Below are positions 53,201 to 62,212 of a DNA stretch of 64,000 bases, piece after piece. The stretch is from Chitinophaga oryziterrae (GTDB lineage: Bacteria > Bacteroidota > Bacteroidia > Chitinophagales > Chitinophagaceae): NCBI RefSeq assembly GCF_009758125.1, contig NZ_WRXO01000002.1:434001-498000 (forward strand). Direction: 5' to 3'. Position 1 is the stretch's first letter, and every line of letters starts with the position of its first letter. The notes below the pieces were generated by a model that was given only the letters and a program-made list of their open reading frames with translations, did no database searches and was not told the origin of the DNA. A program made the position numbers and the translations under genes.

Positions 53201-54348
53201 TCACACATGCTTTAAAACAAGGGGAAAACAATATTGAAATAGCCGTTACCAACACCTGGGCCAATCACCTTTCAAAATCTTCGCTAAAAGCAGGATTACT
53301 AGGGCCTGTAGTACTAAAAACAAATCTCCCGGATAGCAATACCATGCAGGCTATTTATTCAAAAATAAAAACGCCTTATAAATACGGGTTAGTAATGACC
53401 CCGGAAGATAACTCCAAAAAGATGGACTGTCCCAGCATCTTCAGGAAAGACGGCAAATGGTACATGGTATACATTGTCTTCGACGGCAAAGGATACGAAA
53501 CCTGGCTGGCAAAAAGCAACGACTTACTACACTGGAAAACACTAGGTAAAATGATGTCATTCTCAGACAGTACCCACTGGGATGCCACACAGAAAGCTGG
53601 TTATATCGCCCTGCAGGACTATCAATGGGGCGGTAGTTACAATTGGGAGGAATACAACGGACAACACTGGATGTCTTACATAGGAGGCGCAGAACATGGC
53701 TATGAACAGGGATTATTATCCATTGGTATTGCTCACACAAATAAAGGCATTACTACTCCGCATGAATGGCAACGTTTGGATAAGCCTGTATTAAAAGCTA
53801 CAGATAAAGATGTAAGATGGTGGGAGAATAATACGATCTATAAAAGTTCTGTCATCCATGATAAAGATAAAATCACCGGATATCCTTTTGTGATGTACTA
53901 CAACGCAAAAGGAGACAGCCTCAAACCTAAAAGAGGAAAGGAACGCATAGGGATGGCCGTGTCAAATGATATGGAACATTGGATCAGGTACGGTAAAGGA
54001 CCCGTATCAGATCATTTCACCGGCATCACCGGCGATGCTGTCATCCAGAAAATAAACAACATATGGGTGATGTTCTACTTCGGTGCATTCTGGAAAAACA
54101 GGCCAAATGCTTTCAACCGTTTCGCCTGCTCGTATGATCTGGTCCACTGGCAGGACTGGCAGGGAGAAGATCTCATCAGCTCTTCAGAAAAGTATGATGA
54201 ACGGTTTGCTCACAAATCTTTTGTAATTTACTACAAAGGAGTTGTTTATCATTTTTACTGTGCTGTTAACAATGCCGACCAGAGAGGCATTGCTGTCGCT
54301 ACATCTAAAGACATGGGAAAAAGTAAAATTACATTCAGGAGGTTATGA
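50218..54348 (+). CDS. GH106 alpha-L-rhamnosidase fused to a GH43/GH130-like propeller
   Basis: The 1376-aa secreted protein (signal MKKLLSIAIILLCTTQLVGQ) has two enzyme parts. Residues about 20-1040 match GH106: FLHPPPSARPWVFWYWLNAA, DAGIGGAYLMSI, LGLQMGMHVSDGFALAGGPW, MFHVDSWECGSQNW, FSAESVAPTMTSDG and, at the end, a galactose-binding-like sandwich (VWTAPYSVDITHALKQGENN). Residues about 1045-1376 are a five-bladed propeller (MDCPSIFRKDGKWYMVYIVF, WLAKSNDLLHWKTLG, GMAVSNDMEHWIRYG, TSKDMGKS) like GH43/GH32/GH130. GH106 enzymes cut alpha-L-rhamnosyl links of RG-I or RG-II. It overlaps the next gene by 4 bp. Confidence 0.85.
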   Translation: MKKLLSIAIILLCTTQLVGQSLDSLFLHPPPSARPWVFWYWLNAAVSREGIKADLQAMKDAGIGGAYLMSIKGKTDPPLVDPPTEQLTPQWWDMVHYAMKEADSLGLQMGMHVSDGFALAGGPWITPELSMQKVVWTISSPKDTLSQPETNEGYYRDIAVLAYPSPLYADARPVVTSSNGDAHYLATPGNKEAFKSTTPCWIQYAYDKPFTCRSVIIHTNGNNYQAHRLGMAISDDGINFRPAGKMESPRHGWQDTDADVTYSIPATTARYFRFLYDNDGSEPGAEDLDAAKWKQSLKVAGITLSPLPRIHQYEGKTGVVWRISTRTILPDSLCIPLDKIIDITNKMDANGCLHWKAPAGNWTVIRIGHTSTGHTNATGGAGKGLECDKFNPVAVRLQFDHWYGEALRRSDPALKMFHVDSWECGSQNWSPVFRDAFHKKRGYDLLKYLPAMAGIPVQSAERSEQFLHDIRETITELVQQNFFDTLAVLAHAKGCTFSAESVAPTMTSDGMLHYSAVDIPMGEFWLRSPTHDKPNDMLDAISGAHIYGKNIIQAEAFTSLRIRWDEHPGMLKTLQDRNYALGINRLVYHVFMHNPWMDRQPGMTLNGIGLYFQRDQTWWKPGSAWVTYAQRCQALLQQGRPVADIAVFTGTEIPRRAVLPEKLVPVLPGIFGDSIVKKEQARLANKGTPLREMPAGVTSGANITDPADWINPLHGYAYDSFNPDALMRLAKVRNGRIELPGGASYKLLIVPGNTLPAEMTTRLYQLIKEGATVLINDTTLKTQKIGKGYLLTGPWEKQDFSSVNLHPDLEVPSGIAWTHRTAPGFDLYFISNQDSCERIIDASFRISGRIPELWDPVNGEQHAAGNWYIANGRIKLPLQLPANGSVFVIFRKPTAAKGANGNNWQTFTTVQELKGPWKVVFNKDTTTFDKLTDWSTNSSDSIKYFSGTANYTQTFSWQGKTQVQLSLGEVANLAAVKVNNIPCGIVWTAPYSVDITHALKQGENNIEIAVTNTWANHLSKSSLKAGLLGPVVLKTNLPDSNTMQAIYSKIKTPYKYGLVMTPEDNSKKMDCPSIFRKDGKWYMVYIVFDGKGYETWLAKSNDLLHWKTLGKMMSFSDSTHWDATQKAGYIALQDYQWGGSYNWEEYNGQHWMSYIGGAEHGYEQGLLSIGIAHTNKGITTPHEWQRLDKPVLKATDKDVRWWENNTIYKSSVIHDKDKITGYPFVMYYNAKGDSLKPKRGKERIGMAVSNDMEHWIRYGKGPVSDHFTGITGDAVIQKINNIWVMFYFGAFWKNRPNAFNRFACSYDLVHWQDWQGEDLISSSEKYDERFAHKSFVIYYKGVVYHFYCAVNNADQRGIAVATSKDMGKSKITFRRL

Positions 54349-56636
54349 GAATATTGATCATCTTTTTTTGTTGTATCATGAGTACTGCACACGCACAACG
54401 ATATTTGTTTGATGAAAACTGGCGGTTCTACCGTGGCGCTGCACAGGGTGCAGAAGATATCAATTTCAATGATTCCGGATGGAGAACTATAAATCTTCCC
54501 CACGATTGGAGCATAGAAGACCTGCCGGGTACAACCTCTCCTTTTAATCCTGGTGCTTTGAGCCAGGTGAGTGGTGGATTTACCACAGGAGGCACCGGCT
54601 GGTACCGTAAACATTTCAAAACAGAGGAAGGGAAAAATACCATTCTTCAGTTTGATGGTGTATACATGAATGCAGAAGTATGGGTGAATGGAAAGAAGCT
54701 CGGCAAACATCCCTATGGATATACTTCTTTCTGGTATGATATATCTGCTCATGTCTTTTCATCCAAAGACAACGTGGTAGCCGTAAAAGTAAGGAATGAA
54801 GGAGAGAACAGCCGCTGGTACTCCGGTTCCGGTATCTACCGGCATGTATGGCTTCATTCACTGGACCCGCTGCATTTCGATCAATGGGGCGTTAGTATCA
54901 CGACGCCAAAAATAACGGCTAACAGTGCTACTATCAACATCGAAACAAAACTACATACGAATTTTAAGCAGATAACAATGATCATCCGTATACTGGATGC
55001 AAACGGGAAACAGGTGGCGAAAAGAGAAGCTCCCGCAACCGAAAGCAGTACCCAGGAAATCGAGATCAAAAACCCGGTTTTATGGTCTGTTACCTCTCCG
55101 GTACTCTATACCGCAGAAACAACCGTCTTCGCTAATGGCAAGCCTACGGACAGCCTTACTACCACCTTCGGTATCCGTACTATCGCTTTTGATGCGGTAA
55201 AAGGTTTCCGGTTGAATGGACAGTCATTAAAGCTAAAAGGAGGCTGTGTACACCACGATAACGGCCCGCTGGGTGCGAAGGCTTACGACAGGGCAGAAGA
55301 GCGTAAAGTGGAGCTTTTAAAGGCCAGTGGGTACAATGCTGTCCGCTGCGCCCATAACCCGCCTTCTCCTGCCTTTCTGGATGCCTGCGACCGTCTGGGT
55401 ATGTTAGTGATAGATGAAGCCTTTGATACCTGGCAGGATGGCAAGAACCCCGAAGATTATCACCTGTATTTTAAAGACTGGTGGCAGAGAGATCTTGAAA
55501 GCATGATTTACAGGGACCGTAACCACCCTTCCGTTATCATGTGGAGCATCGGTAATGAAATCCCTCATAGAGAGAAACCGGAAGTTGCTGCTATAGCAGT
55601 TACGCTGCGTGATTTTATAAAAGGTATAGATACCACCCGTCCTGTTACCTGTGGTGTAAACGGGATTGCAGAAGATAAAGATCCTTTCCTGGCAGCGCTT
55701 GATATAGCCGGATATAATTACGCGCCTGATAAATATGGAACAGATCATCAGCGTGTACCGCAAAGGATCATAATGGCCACAGAATCTTTTCCGCTGGATG
55801 CTTATAAATACTGGAAAGCAGTGGAAGATCATCCCTGGGTGATAGGAGACTTTGTATGGACGGCCTTCGACTATATCGGGGAAGCCAGTATAGGCTGGCT
55901 GGGTTACATGCAGAAACAGAGTTTCTATCCCTGGAACCTTGCTTACTGCGGGGATATTGATATCTGTGGATGGAAACGGCCACAATCCTGTTTCAGAGAT
56001 GCTCTCTGGAAGGAAAAGCAGCTCTCGGTATTTGTACGTCCCCCTCAGCCTTCTTTTAAAACTAATCCGGATAAGATAGACTGGAGCCGCTGGGAGTGGC
56101 AGGATGTAACTGACAACTGGAACTGGAAAGGCTATGAAAATAAACCACTGAAAGTAGTGGTATATACTTCTGATAAACAGGTGGAGTTATTCCTGAACGG
56201 CCGGTCTTTAGGTAAGAAAAAGGCGGATAGTTGTACGGCTGAATGGGAAGTGCCCTATGAAGCAGGGACTTTAAAAGCTGTTAGCAGGAATAATACTGCT
56301 ACGCTGAGTACTGCGGCTGAACCAACACAAATTACCCTTACAGCAGATAAAACAACAACAAAAGACCTGTCTTACATCACTGTACAGCTTACAGATGCCA
56401 GGGGCATCCGCAATCCTTTAGCAGAAAACCTGCTAAAGTTTGAGATAAGTGGCCCGGGTAGTATCGCTGGTGTAGGCAATGCTAACCCACGAAGCATAGA
56501 AAGTTACCAGTTGCCTCAACGCAAAGCATGGCAGGGGAGATGCCTGGTAATAATAAAAGCAGATGGGACCGGTCCTGTCACCCTCACCGCTAAAACAGAC
56601 GGATTGCCTCCCGCAACAATAACAATCAATAGGTAA
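54345..56636 (+). CDS. GH2 beta-glycosidase (beta-galactosidase-like), secreted
   Basis: The 763-aa protein has a signal peptide (MRILIIFFCCIMSTAHAQ). Order: sugar-binding sandwich (about 20-180, LPHDWSIEDLPG, GTGWYRKHF, VYMNAEVWVNGKKLGKHPYG), immunoglobulin-like domain (about 185-280), TIM barrel (about 285-590) with GCVHHDNGPLG, ASGYNAVRCAHNPPSPAFLD, acid/base Glu in MWSIGNEIPH and nucleophile Glu in IMATESFPLD. Extra C-terminal domains (DUF4982-like and an Ig-like domain with VQLTDARGIRNP) follow. Beta-galactosidase on RG-I galactan or side chains is the likeliest activity; glucuronidase or arabinosidase are alternatives within GH2. Confidence 0.9.
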   Translation: MRILIIFFCCIMSTAHAQRYLFDENWRFYRGAAQGAEDINFNDSGWRTINLPHDWSIEDLPGTTSPFNPGALSQVSGGFTTGGTGWYRKHFKTEEGKNTILQFDGVYMNAEVWVNGKKLGKHPYGYTSFWYDISAHVFSSKDNVVAVKVRNEGENSRWYSGSGIYRHVWLHSLDPLHFDQWGVSITTPKITANSATINIETKLHTNFKQITMIIRILDANGKQVAKREAPATESSTQEIEIKNPVLWSVTSPVLYTAETTVFANGKPTDSLTTTFGIRTIAFDAVKGFRLNGQSLKLKGGCVHHDNGPLGAKAYDRAEERKVELLKASGYNAVRCAHNPPSPAFLDACDRLGMLVIDEAFDTWQDGKNPEDYHLYFKDWWQRDLESMIYRDRNHPSVIMWSIGNEIPHREKPEVAAIAVTLRDFIKGIDTTRPVTCGVNGIAEDKDPFLAALDIAGYNYAPDKYGTDHQRVPQRIIMATESFPLDAYKYWKAVEDHPWVIGDFVWTAFDYIGEASIGWLGYMQKQSFYPWNLAYCGDIDICGWKRPQSCFRDALWKEKQLSVFVRPPQPSFKTNPDKIDWSRWEWQDVTDNWNWKGYENKPLKVVVYTSDKQVELFLNGRSLGKKKADSCTAEWEVPYEAGTLKAVSRNNTATLSTAAEPTQITLTADKTTTKDLSYITVQLTDARGIRNPLAENLLKFEISGPGSIAGVGNANPRSIESYQLPQRKAWQGRCLVIIKADGTGPVTLTAKTDGLPPATITINR

Positions 56637-56690
56637 GCATAAGACAGTTAAACGTAGAAAATTATATAGCTTATTCGCAATTCTTTATCG

Positions 56691-59411
56691 ATGACCAGAA
56701 CTTGCCTTTCCACGTTATTCGTTCTGTTTACCTGTTATTGTACAGCCCAGGTGAAAGTAACGGACCTCTTATGTGAACATAAACCATCTCCTGATGGAGT
56801 AGATGCTAATGCTGCTTCATTCAGCTGGCAGATAAACGCCACACAAAGAAACTACCTGCAATCTGCTTACCAGGTCCAGATAACAGATGATAGTACAACA
56901 CTACAAAAGCAGCCTGCCAACATCATCAAAAGCAATCTGTCTGTATACAAAGGAAAAAAACTACTCCCGGCACACCGCTATTACTGGCGTGTAAAAGTAT
57001 GGGACCAGCATAATCAGCCTTCTGGTTGGAGTAACATCTCTACTTTTACCACAGGTATCACAGACTGGAGCAATGCTAAATGGATAGGTTACGAAGAACT
57101 CCCCGATTCCATGCTGCTGGTACCGGGAGTGCATTCAGGAGAAGAAAAGCCCAACAATAAAAACAAAGCAAAACAAAGGCCTGTCATCCCTTTATTCCGC
57201 AAAACATTCAATACTACACACGCAATAAAAAGAGCATTGGTATTTATCAGCGGACTAGGTCAGTATGAACTGAATATCAACGGGAAAAAAGTAGGGGATA
57301 ACTTCCTCGCTCCCGGCTGGACATACTACGATAAACGTGTCTTATACAACAGCTACGATATTACCGGATTACTGAAAAATGGGGATAACGCTATCGGCGT
57401 AATTGTAGGTAACGGATTTTACAACATCAACAAAGAACGCTACCGTAAATTATCCATTGCTTTCGGTATGCCGAAGATGATCTGCAAACTATTTATTACT
57501 TATGATAATGGTACTACCAATACCATCGTTTCCGGTAGCGACTGGAAAACAGCGCCATCACCCATTACCTTCGCCAGTATATACGGAGGAGAAGATTACA
57601 ACGCCAACCTGGAACAAAAAGACTGGGACCAACCTTCCTTCCATGATGAAACATGGAAGAATGCATTGCTGGTAAAACCACCTCAGGGATTACTGGAAGC
57701 AGAAAAAGACTATCCCGTAAAAGTAACAGATATCTTGCCCGTAAAATCAATCTCAAAACCCGTAGACAGTATCTACATGTATGACTTCGGACAGAATGCA
57801 TCTGGTATCATTGAACTGAAAGTACAAGGGCATAAAGGACAAACTATCAAACTCATTCCCGCTGAACTGATCAATGATAAAAAATTAGCTAACCAGAAAG
57901 CTACCGGCAAACCCTATTATTACTCCTACACATTAAAGGGAGAGGGGATAGAAACCTGGCGCCCCCGTTTTACCTATTACGGTTTCCGTTACGTACAGGT
58001 AGAAGGTGCCATACCTGATACCGCCAAACAGAACGATCTTCCAAAGATAAAAGGACTCAGTTTTTTACATACCCGTAATTCAACCCCCTCATCAGGATCT
58101 TTTGAATGTTCAAATGCGTTATTTAACAAGATAAATACGCTCATCCTCTGGGCTATTAAAAGCAATATGCAAAGTGTGGTCACTGATTGCCCGCACAGGG
58201 AAAAACTCAGCTGGCTGGAACAGGATTACCTGATGGGTACATCTATTCAACACAATTTCGATATCTACCAGTTGTATAAAAAGCTGGTATACGATATGAT
58301 GGACGCACAAACCAAAGAAGGATTAGTGCCAGACATTGCTCCGGAATTCGTTGTATTCAATGATGGTGGTGTTGGTTTTCGTGATTCTCCGGAATGGGGC
58401 AGTGCATCCGTCATACTCCCCTGGTTAATTTATAAATGGTATGGTGATAAGGATGTTATGCGGGCTGCTTACCCGATGATGAAAAGATATGTAGAATATC
58501 TGAAAAGCAGATCAGACAGCAACATCTTATCTTATGGATTAGGAGATTGGTTTGATTATGGTCCTGCGCGGCCAGGTGTTGCGCAACTCACCCCCAAAAG
58601 CCTTACGGCAACGGCTATTTATTATTACGATATCAGCCTCTTATCTGAAATGGCTACCTTACTGGGCAACAAAGACGTGGCTAAATGGACGCAACTGGCA
58701 GCTTCCGTAAAGCAGTCGTTTAATAAGAAATTCCTGCATGCACAGGTATATGCCACCGGTAGCCAGACAGCCATGGCTATGCCGCTTTGCACCGGACTGG
58801 TAAATGAAAAGGACAGGAAGCAGGTATTCAAAAACATGGTAGATTCCATAGTGCATGATGGCAAAAAGCTCACAGCCGGAGATATAGGTTTTCACTTTCT
58901 TGTACAGGCGCTACAGGAAGGTGGTGCTTCTCAATTGATTTACGATATGAACTACCGCAGTGATGTACCCGGTTATGGTTTTCAACTGGCAAAAGGAGCA
59001 ACGGCACTCACTGAATCCTGGCCGGCACTGGCAGAAGTCTCTAACAATCACCTGATGCTGGGGCATATCATGGAATGGTTTTATAATGGGTTAGCGGGGA
59101 TTAATCAATCGGAAAAATCGGTGGCTTATAAAGACATTATTATCCGTCCGGAAGTAGCAGGGGATATCTCTTATGTAAAAGGGGCTTATAATTCTCAGTA
59201 CGGAACTATTCGCAGCGAATGGGAAAAAAAAGGAAGGGTATTTAATTTGTACGTACAGATTCCGGCTAATACTACTGCTACTATATACATTCCTGCCGCA
59301 AATACACAAATGATTAAAGAAGGCGGTAAGATGGTTATACCAATTGGATATGAAGATGACAGAGCAATTATCAAAACAGGCTCGGGGGAGTATCATTATG
59401 TAGTGAGATAA
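56691..59411 (+). CDS. GH78 alpha-L-rhamnosidase, secreted
   Basis: The 906-aa protein has a signal peptide (MTRTCLSTLFVLFTCYCTAQ). The N-terminal sandwich (VTDLLCEHKPSPDGVDANAA), the Bac_rhamnosid_N domain (LVFISGLGQYELNINGKKVG), the (alpha/alpha)6 barrel with VVTDCPHREKLSWLEQDYLM (the Glu-containing motif in the shorter GH78 subtype) and GATALTESWPAL, and the C-terminal sandwich (WEKKGRVFNLYVQIPANTTA) are all present. It differs in subtype from the GH78 at 45552 (DCPHREK versus DCPQRNER), so the two probably act on different rhamnosyl linkages. It is 54 bp downstream of the GH2 gene. Confidence 0.92.
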   Translation: MTRTCLSTLFVLFTCYCTAQVKVTDLLCEHKPSPDGVDANAASFSWQINATQRNYLQSAYQVQITDDSTTLQKQPANIIKSNLSVYKGKKLLPAHRYYWRVKVWDQHNQPSGWSNISTFTTGITDWSNAKWIGYEELPDSMLLVPGVHSGEEKPNNKNKAKQRPVIPLFRKTFNTTHAIKRALVFISGLGQYELNINGKKVGDNFLAPGWTYYDKRVLYNSYDITGLLKNGDNAIGVIVGNGFYNINKERYRKLSIAFGMPKMICKLFITYDNGTTNTIVSGSDWKTAPSPITFASIYGGEDYNANLEQKDWDQPSFHDETWKNALLVKPPQGLLEAEKDYPVKVTDILPVKSISKPVDSIYMYDFGQNASGIIELKVQGHKGQTIKLIPAELINDKKLANQKATGKPYYYSYTLKGEGIETWRPRFTYYGFRYVQVEGAIPDTAKQNDLPKIKGLSFLHTRNSTPSSGSFECSNALFNKINTLILWAIKSNMQSVVTDCPHREKLSWLEQDYLMGTSIQHNFDIYQLYKKLVYDMMDAQTKEGLVPDIAPEFVVFNDGGVGFRDSPEWGSASVILPWLIYKWYGDKDVMRAAYPMMKRYVEYLKSRSDSNILSYGLGDWFDYGPARPGVAQLTPKSLTATAIYYYDISLLSEMATLLGNKDVAKWTQLAASVKQSFNKKFLHAQVYATGSQTAMAMPLCTGLVNEKDRKQVFKNMVDSIVHDGKKLTAGDIGFHFLVQALQEGGASQLIYDMNYRSDVPGYGFQLAKGATALTESWPALAEVSNNHLMLGHIMEWFYNGLAGINQSEKSVAYKDIIIRPEVAGDISYVKGAYNSQYGTIRSEWEKKGRVFNLYVQIPANTTATIYIPAANTQMIKEGGKMVIPIGYEDDRAIIKTGSGEYHYVVR

Positions 59412-59449
59412 ATTTTATAACTTGTCAGCAATCCTGAAAACTCTTTATT

Positions 59450-60427
59450 ATGAAATACTTTTTATTATTCCTTCTGTTTATTACACAGATAGCCAGGGCA
59501 GAAGACCCCAAATACATTGTTGTTGCCAAAGATAATTCCGGTGATTTCCATACTATCCAGGAAGCGGTGAATGCTGTGCGCGACTTCTCCTATTTTCCCT
59601 GTAAGATCTTTATCAAAAAAGGAATTTATGAAGAGAAACTGGTGATCCCTTCCTGGAAAACAGGTATTACTTTAGAAGGGGAAAGCAGGGATAGTACTAT
59701 TATCACTAATTCCGATTTCTCCGGAGGATTTGTACCAGGTGCCAGAAAAGATATGTTTGGTAAGGATAAGTTCAGCACGTTTAACTCTTACACTGTATTA
59801 ATAGCGGGAGATGATGTTACTGTAACAAATCTCACCATTGAAAATACCGCAGGTAACGTTGGTCAGGCTGTAGCATTGCATGTGGAAGGAGATCGTTGTG
59901 TTGTCCGCAACTGCCGGTTGCTGGGTAATCAGGATACGTTGTATACCGGCAGGGCGGGCAGTCGTCAGTATTATCAGAATTGTTATATAGAAGGCACTAC
60001 CGATTTTATCTTCGGCGCTGCTACTGCTATTTTCAATGATTGTACTATTCAAAGTAAGAAGAATTCATACATCACTGCTGCTTCAACAACGAAGGATCAG
60101 CAATACGGGCTTGTTTTCATGCACTGCAGGCTAACGGCTGATAAGATATTCACGAAGGTCTATCTGGGGCGGCCATGGCGCCCTTATGCCGCTACGCTGT
60201 TCATGTATTGTATCCTGGGTGCCCATATATTACCTGCAGGCTGGTATTATTGGGAAAAGGAGAAAAACGAACAGACTGCAAGATATACAGAGTATAAGAA
60301 TACCGGTGCGGGTGCAGCTATTGACAAACGTGTGGCATGGTCACATCAGTTGACGGATAAAGACGCGAAATCTATCACGATTACTAAAGTATTTAGAGGA
60401 TGGGATCCTTCAAAACAAAGTTACTAG
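59450..60427 (+). CDS. Pectin methylesterase, CE8, secreted
   Basis: The 325-aa protein has a signal peptide (MKYFLLFLLFITQIARA). The beta-helix carries all pectinesterase residues: Gln139 in GNVGQAVAL, Gln161-Asp162 in GNQDTLYTG, Asp185 (nucleophile) in GTTDFIFGAA and Arg241/Trp243 in LGRPWRPYA. It removes methyl esters from homogalacturonan, making the backbone accessible to the PL1 lyase of the same PUL. The length is typical. Its last 28 bp contain the start of the next gene. Confidence 0.95.
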   Translation: MKYFLLFLLFITQIARAEDPKYIVVAKDNSGDFHTIQEAVNAVRDFSYFPCKIFIKKGIYEEKLVIPSWKTGITLEGESRDSTIITNSDFSGGFVPGARKDMFGKDKFSTFNSYTVLIAGDDVTVTNLTIENTAGNVGQAVALHVEGDRCVVRNCRLLGNQDTLYTGRAGSRQYYQNCYIEGTTDFIFGAATAIFNDCTIQSKKNSYITAASTTKDQQYGLVFMHCRLTADKIFTKVYLGRPWRPYAATLFMYCILGAHILPAGWYYWEKEKNEQTARYTEYKNTGAGAAIDKRVAWSHQLTDKDAKSITITKVFRGWDPSKQSY

Positions 60428-61956
60428 CTTGTTTGCTGTTGTCTGTGAATGCCGTTGCTCAGCAATACATAGCACCGGCGTTAACTCCATATGCAATCCA
60501 CAGGGGGACAGATACTACACTGTTTCGCTATGTTGAACGCTTCAACAGGCAGGACAGTGAATATATAAAGAACCTCATAGACAATAAGAATGCCTATAGC
60601 TGGTTGGCTGCGAACATCCCTGTGTTGCAATGCCCGGATTCAGTCATAGAACAAACTTATTACTATCGCTGGTGGACTTTCCGCAAACACCTCAAACAAA
60701 CACCGGACGGCTACATCTTCACTGAATTCATCACACCTGTAAAACATGCGGGAAGATATAATGCTTTAAGCTGTGCCTTCGGACATCATGTATACGAAGG
60801 CCGCTGGTTAAGAGATACGCAGTATATCAATCAATACGTCCGTTACTGGTTTATCAAAGATGCACAACAACCCGCTCCCCGTTTTCATCAGTTCAGCAGT
60901 TGGGCAGAAGATGCGGTGTATAATCGTTTTCTGGTAGATGGGGACAGCAGCTTTATCATCAGCTTATTGCAAAACATGGATGCTGATTATCGCCTCTGGA
61001 AAAAGGAAAAGGGGGTAGGAGAAGGCTTCTGGCAGTTTGATGTAAAAGATGGAATGGAAGAATCTATCAGTGGTTCCAGGAAGGAAAAGAATATCCGCCC
61101 TACCATCAACAGTTACATGTATGGTAATGCCAGTGCGATAGCAAAGATTGCTGCAATGGCAGGTAATGATACCTTACAACAAAGGTATGAGAGAGAAGCA
61201 GACACATTGAAATCGTTCATATCCCGGCTTTGGGATGAGGATGCTCATTTTTACAAAGTAAGATTAGCAAAAGGCCCTTTATCTGATGCCCGGGAGGAGT
61301 TGGGTTTCATCCCCTGGTATTTCAATATACCAGCCGATAAAGCCACTTATGCTAAGGCATGGGAGCAACTTACCGATACATCAGGATTTAATGCTCCCTG
61401 GGGCATTACTACCGCAGAGAGAAGGCATCCTGCCTTCCGTTCTCATGGCAGCGGTGGCTGTGAGTGGGACGGGGCCATCTGGCCATTTGCGACTACCCAA
61501 ACATTAAAAGGGCTGGCCAACCTGCTCACCAACTACAAGTATCATATAGAGCCTGCTGTCTACTACAAAGCTTTACATACTTACGCCAATTCCCAACAGA
61601 AAAACGGCATTCCCTACTTAGGCGAATACCAGGACGAACGTTCCGGCTACTGGCTGAAAGGGGATGATCCCCGCAGTAGTTACTACAACCACTCCGGTTT
61701 CTGCGATCTGGTCATCAGCGATCTGATAGGCCTTAAACCCGGTACCGGAAACACGATCGAACTAAACCCTCTGATCCCTTCCGGGAAATGGGATTGGTTC
61801 TTACTGGACAAAGTTCCTTATCACGGGCATCTGCTCAGCATCCGCTGGGATAAAACAGGCAGGAAATACAAGAAAGGAAAAGGGTTATACATTTTCGCTG
61901 ATGATAAAGTGATCTATCACGGAGATCAGTTAAAACATGTCATCACGAAATTATAG
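60400..61956 (+). CDS. (Alpha/alpha)6 glycoside hydrolase of the MGH1/GH63-like type, secreted
   Basis: The 518-aa protein begins with a signal peptide (MGSFKTKLLACLLLSVNAVA) that starts inside the pectinesterase gene. The mature part is a six-hairpin barrel: VIEQTYYYRWWTFRKHLKQ, ALSCAFGHHVYEGRWLRD, FWQFDVKDGMEESISGSR, RPTINSYMYGNASAIAKIA and SGGCEWDGAIWPFATTQTLKG, ending in a beta appendage (YHGHLLSIRWDK). EWDGAIWPF is the type of motif that holds the base in mannosylglycerate-hydrolase-like enzymes. Related GH families act on glucosyl, mannosyl or arabinofuranosyl links; the activity here is open. It is the last gene of the PUL. Confidence 0.75.
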   Translation: MGSFKTKLLACLLLSVNAVAQQYIAPALTPYAIHRGTDTTLFRYVERFNRQDSEYIKNLIDNKNAYSWLAANIPVLQCPDSVIEQTYYYRWWTFRKHLKQTPDGYIFTEFITPVKHAGRYNALSCAFGHHVYEGRWLRDTQYINQYVRYWFIKDAQQPAPRFHQFSSWAEDAVYNRFLVDGDSSFIISLLQNMDADYRLWKKEKGVGEGFWQFDVKDGMEESISGSRKEKNIRPTINSYMYGNASAIAKIAAMAGNDTLQQRYEREADTLKSFISRLWDEDAHFYKVRLAKGPLSDAREELGFIPWYFNIPADKATYAKAWEQLTDTSGFNAPWGITTAERRHPAFRSHGSGGCEWDGAIWPFATTQTLKGLANLLTNYKYHIEPAVYYKALHTYANSQQKNGIPYLGEYQDERSGYWLKGDDPRSSYYNHSGFCDLVISDLIGLKPGTGNTIELNPLIPSGKWDWFLLDKVPYHGHLLSIRWDKTGRKYKKGKGLYIFADDKVIYHGDQLKHVITKL

Positions 61957-61965
61957 GTAAGTCCA

Positions 61966-61987
61966 TATTATCCTCAGCAGGATAATA
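61966..61987 (+). terminator. Weak hairpin behind the PUL
   Basis: TATTATCC and GGATAATA (8-bp perfect stem, 6-base loop) lie 9 bp after the last PUL stop. No T-run follows, so termination here is uncertain; the MITE at 62031 may contribute. Confidence 0.35.
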
Positions 61988-62030
61988 ATGATTCGATAAG
62001 AAAAAGCAATAGCTTCTTAAGTCTGGTTTT

Positions 62031-62212
62031 GTTTGATTACATAATCTTCGCACAGATGTTGTTGATCGATAAATACACCTTATCTGACGTGAATATCAGG
62101 TGAAGTTAAATTGAAAAACAAATCCTGAGTCCATATTCCAAAGCTAAATCAGAGAACTAAACAGTCAGATGCAGTGTATTTATCGATCAACAACATCTGG
62201 TAATCTAAGCTG
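62031..62212. mobile_element. MITE-like element, copy 3
   Basis: Third copy, same orientation as the others, ending one base before the RND-pump stop codon. Both arms carry a matched change relative to copy 1: GTTGATCGAT on the left and ATCGATCAAC on the right (copy 1: GTTGATCAAT / ATTGATCAAC). The central ~75 bp is nearly identical to copies 1 and 2. Its position between converging genes suggests it may also act as a transcription barrier. Confidence 0.7.
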
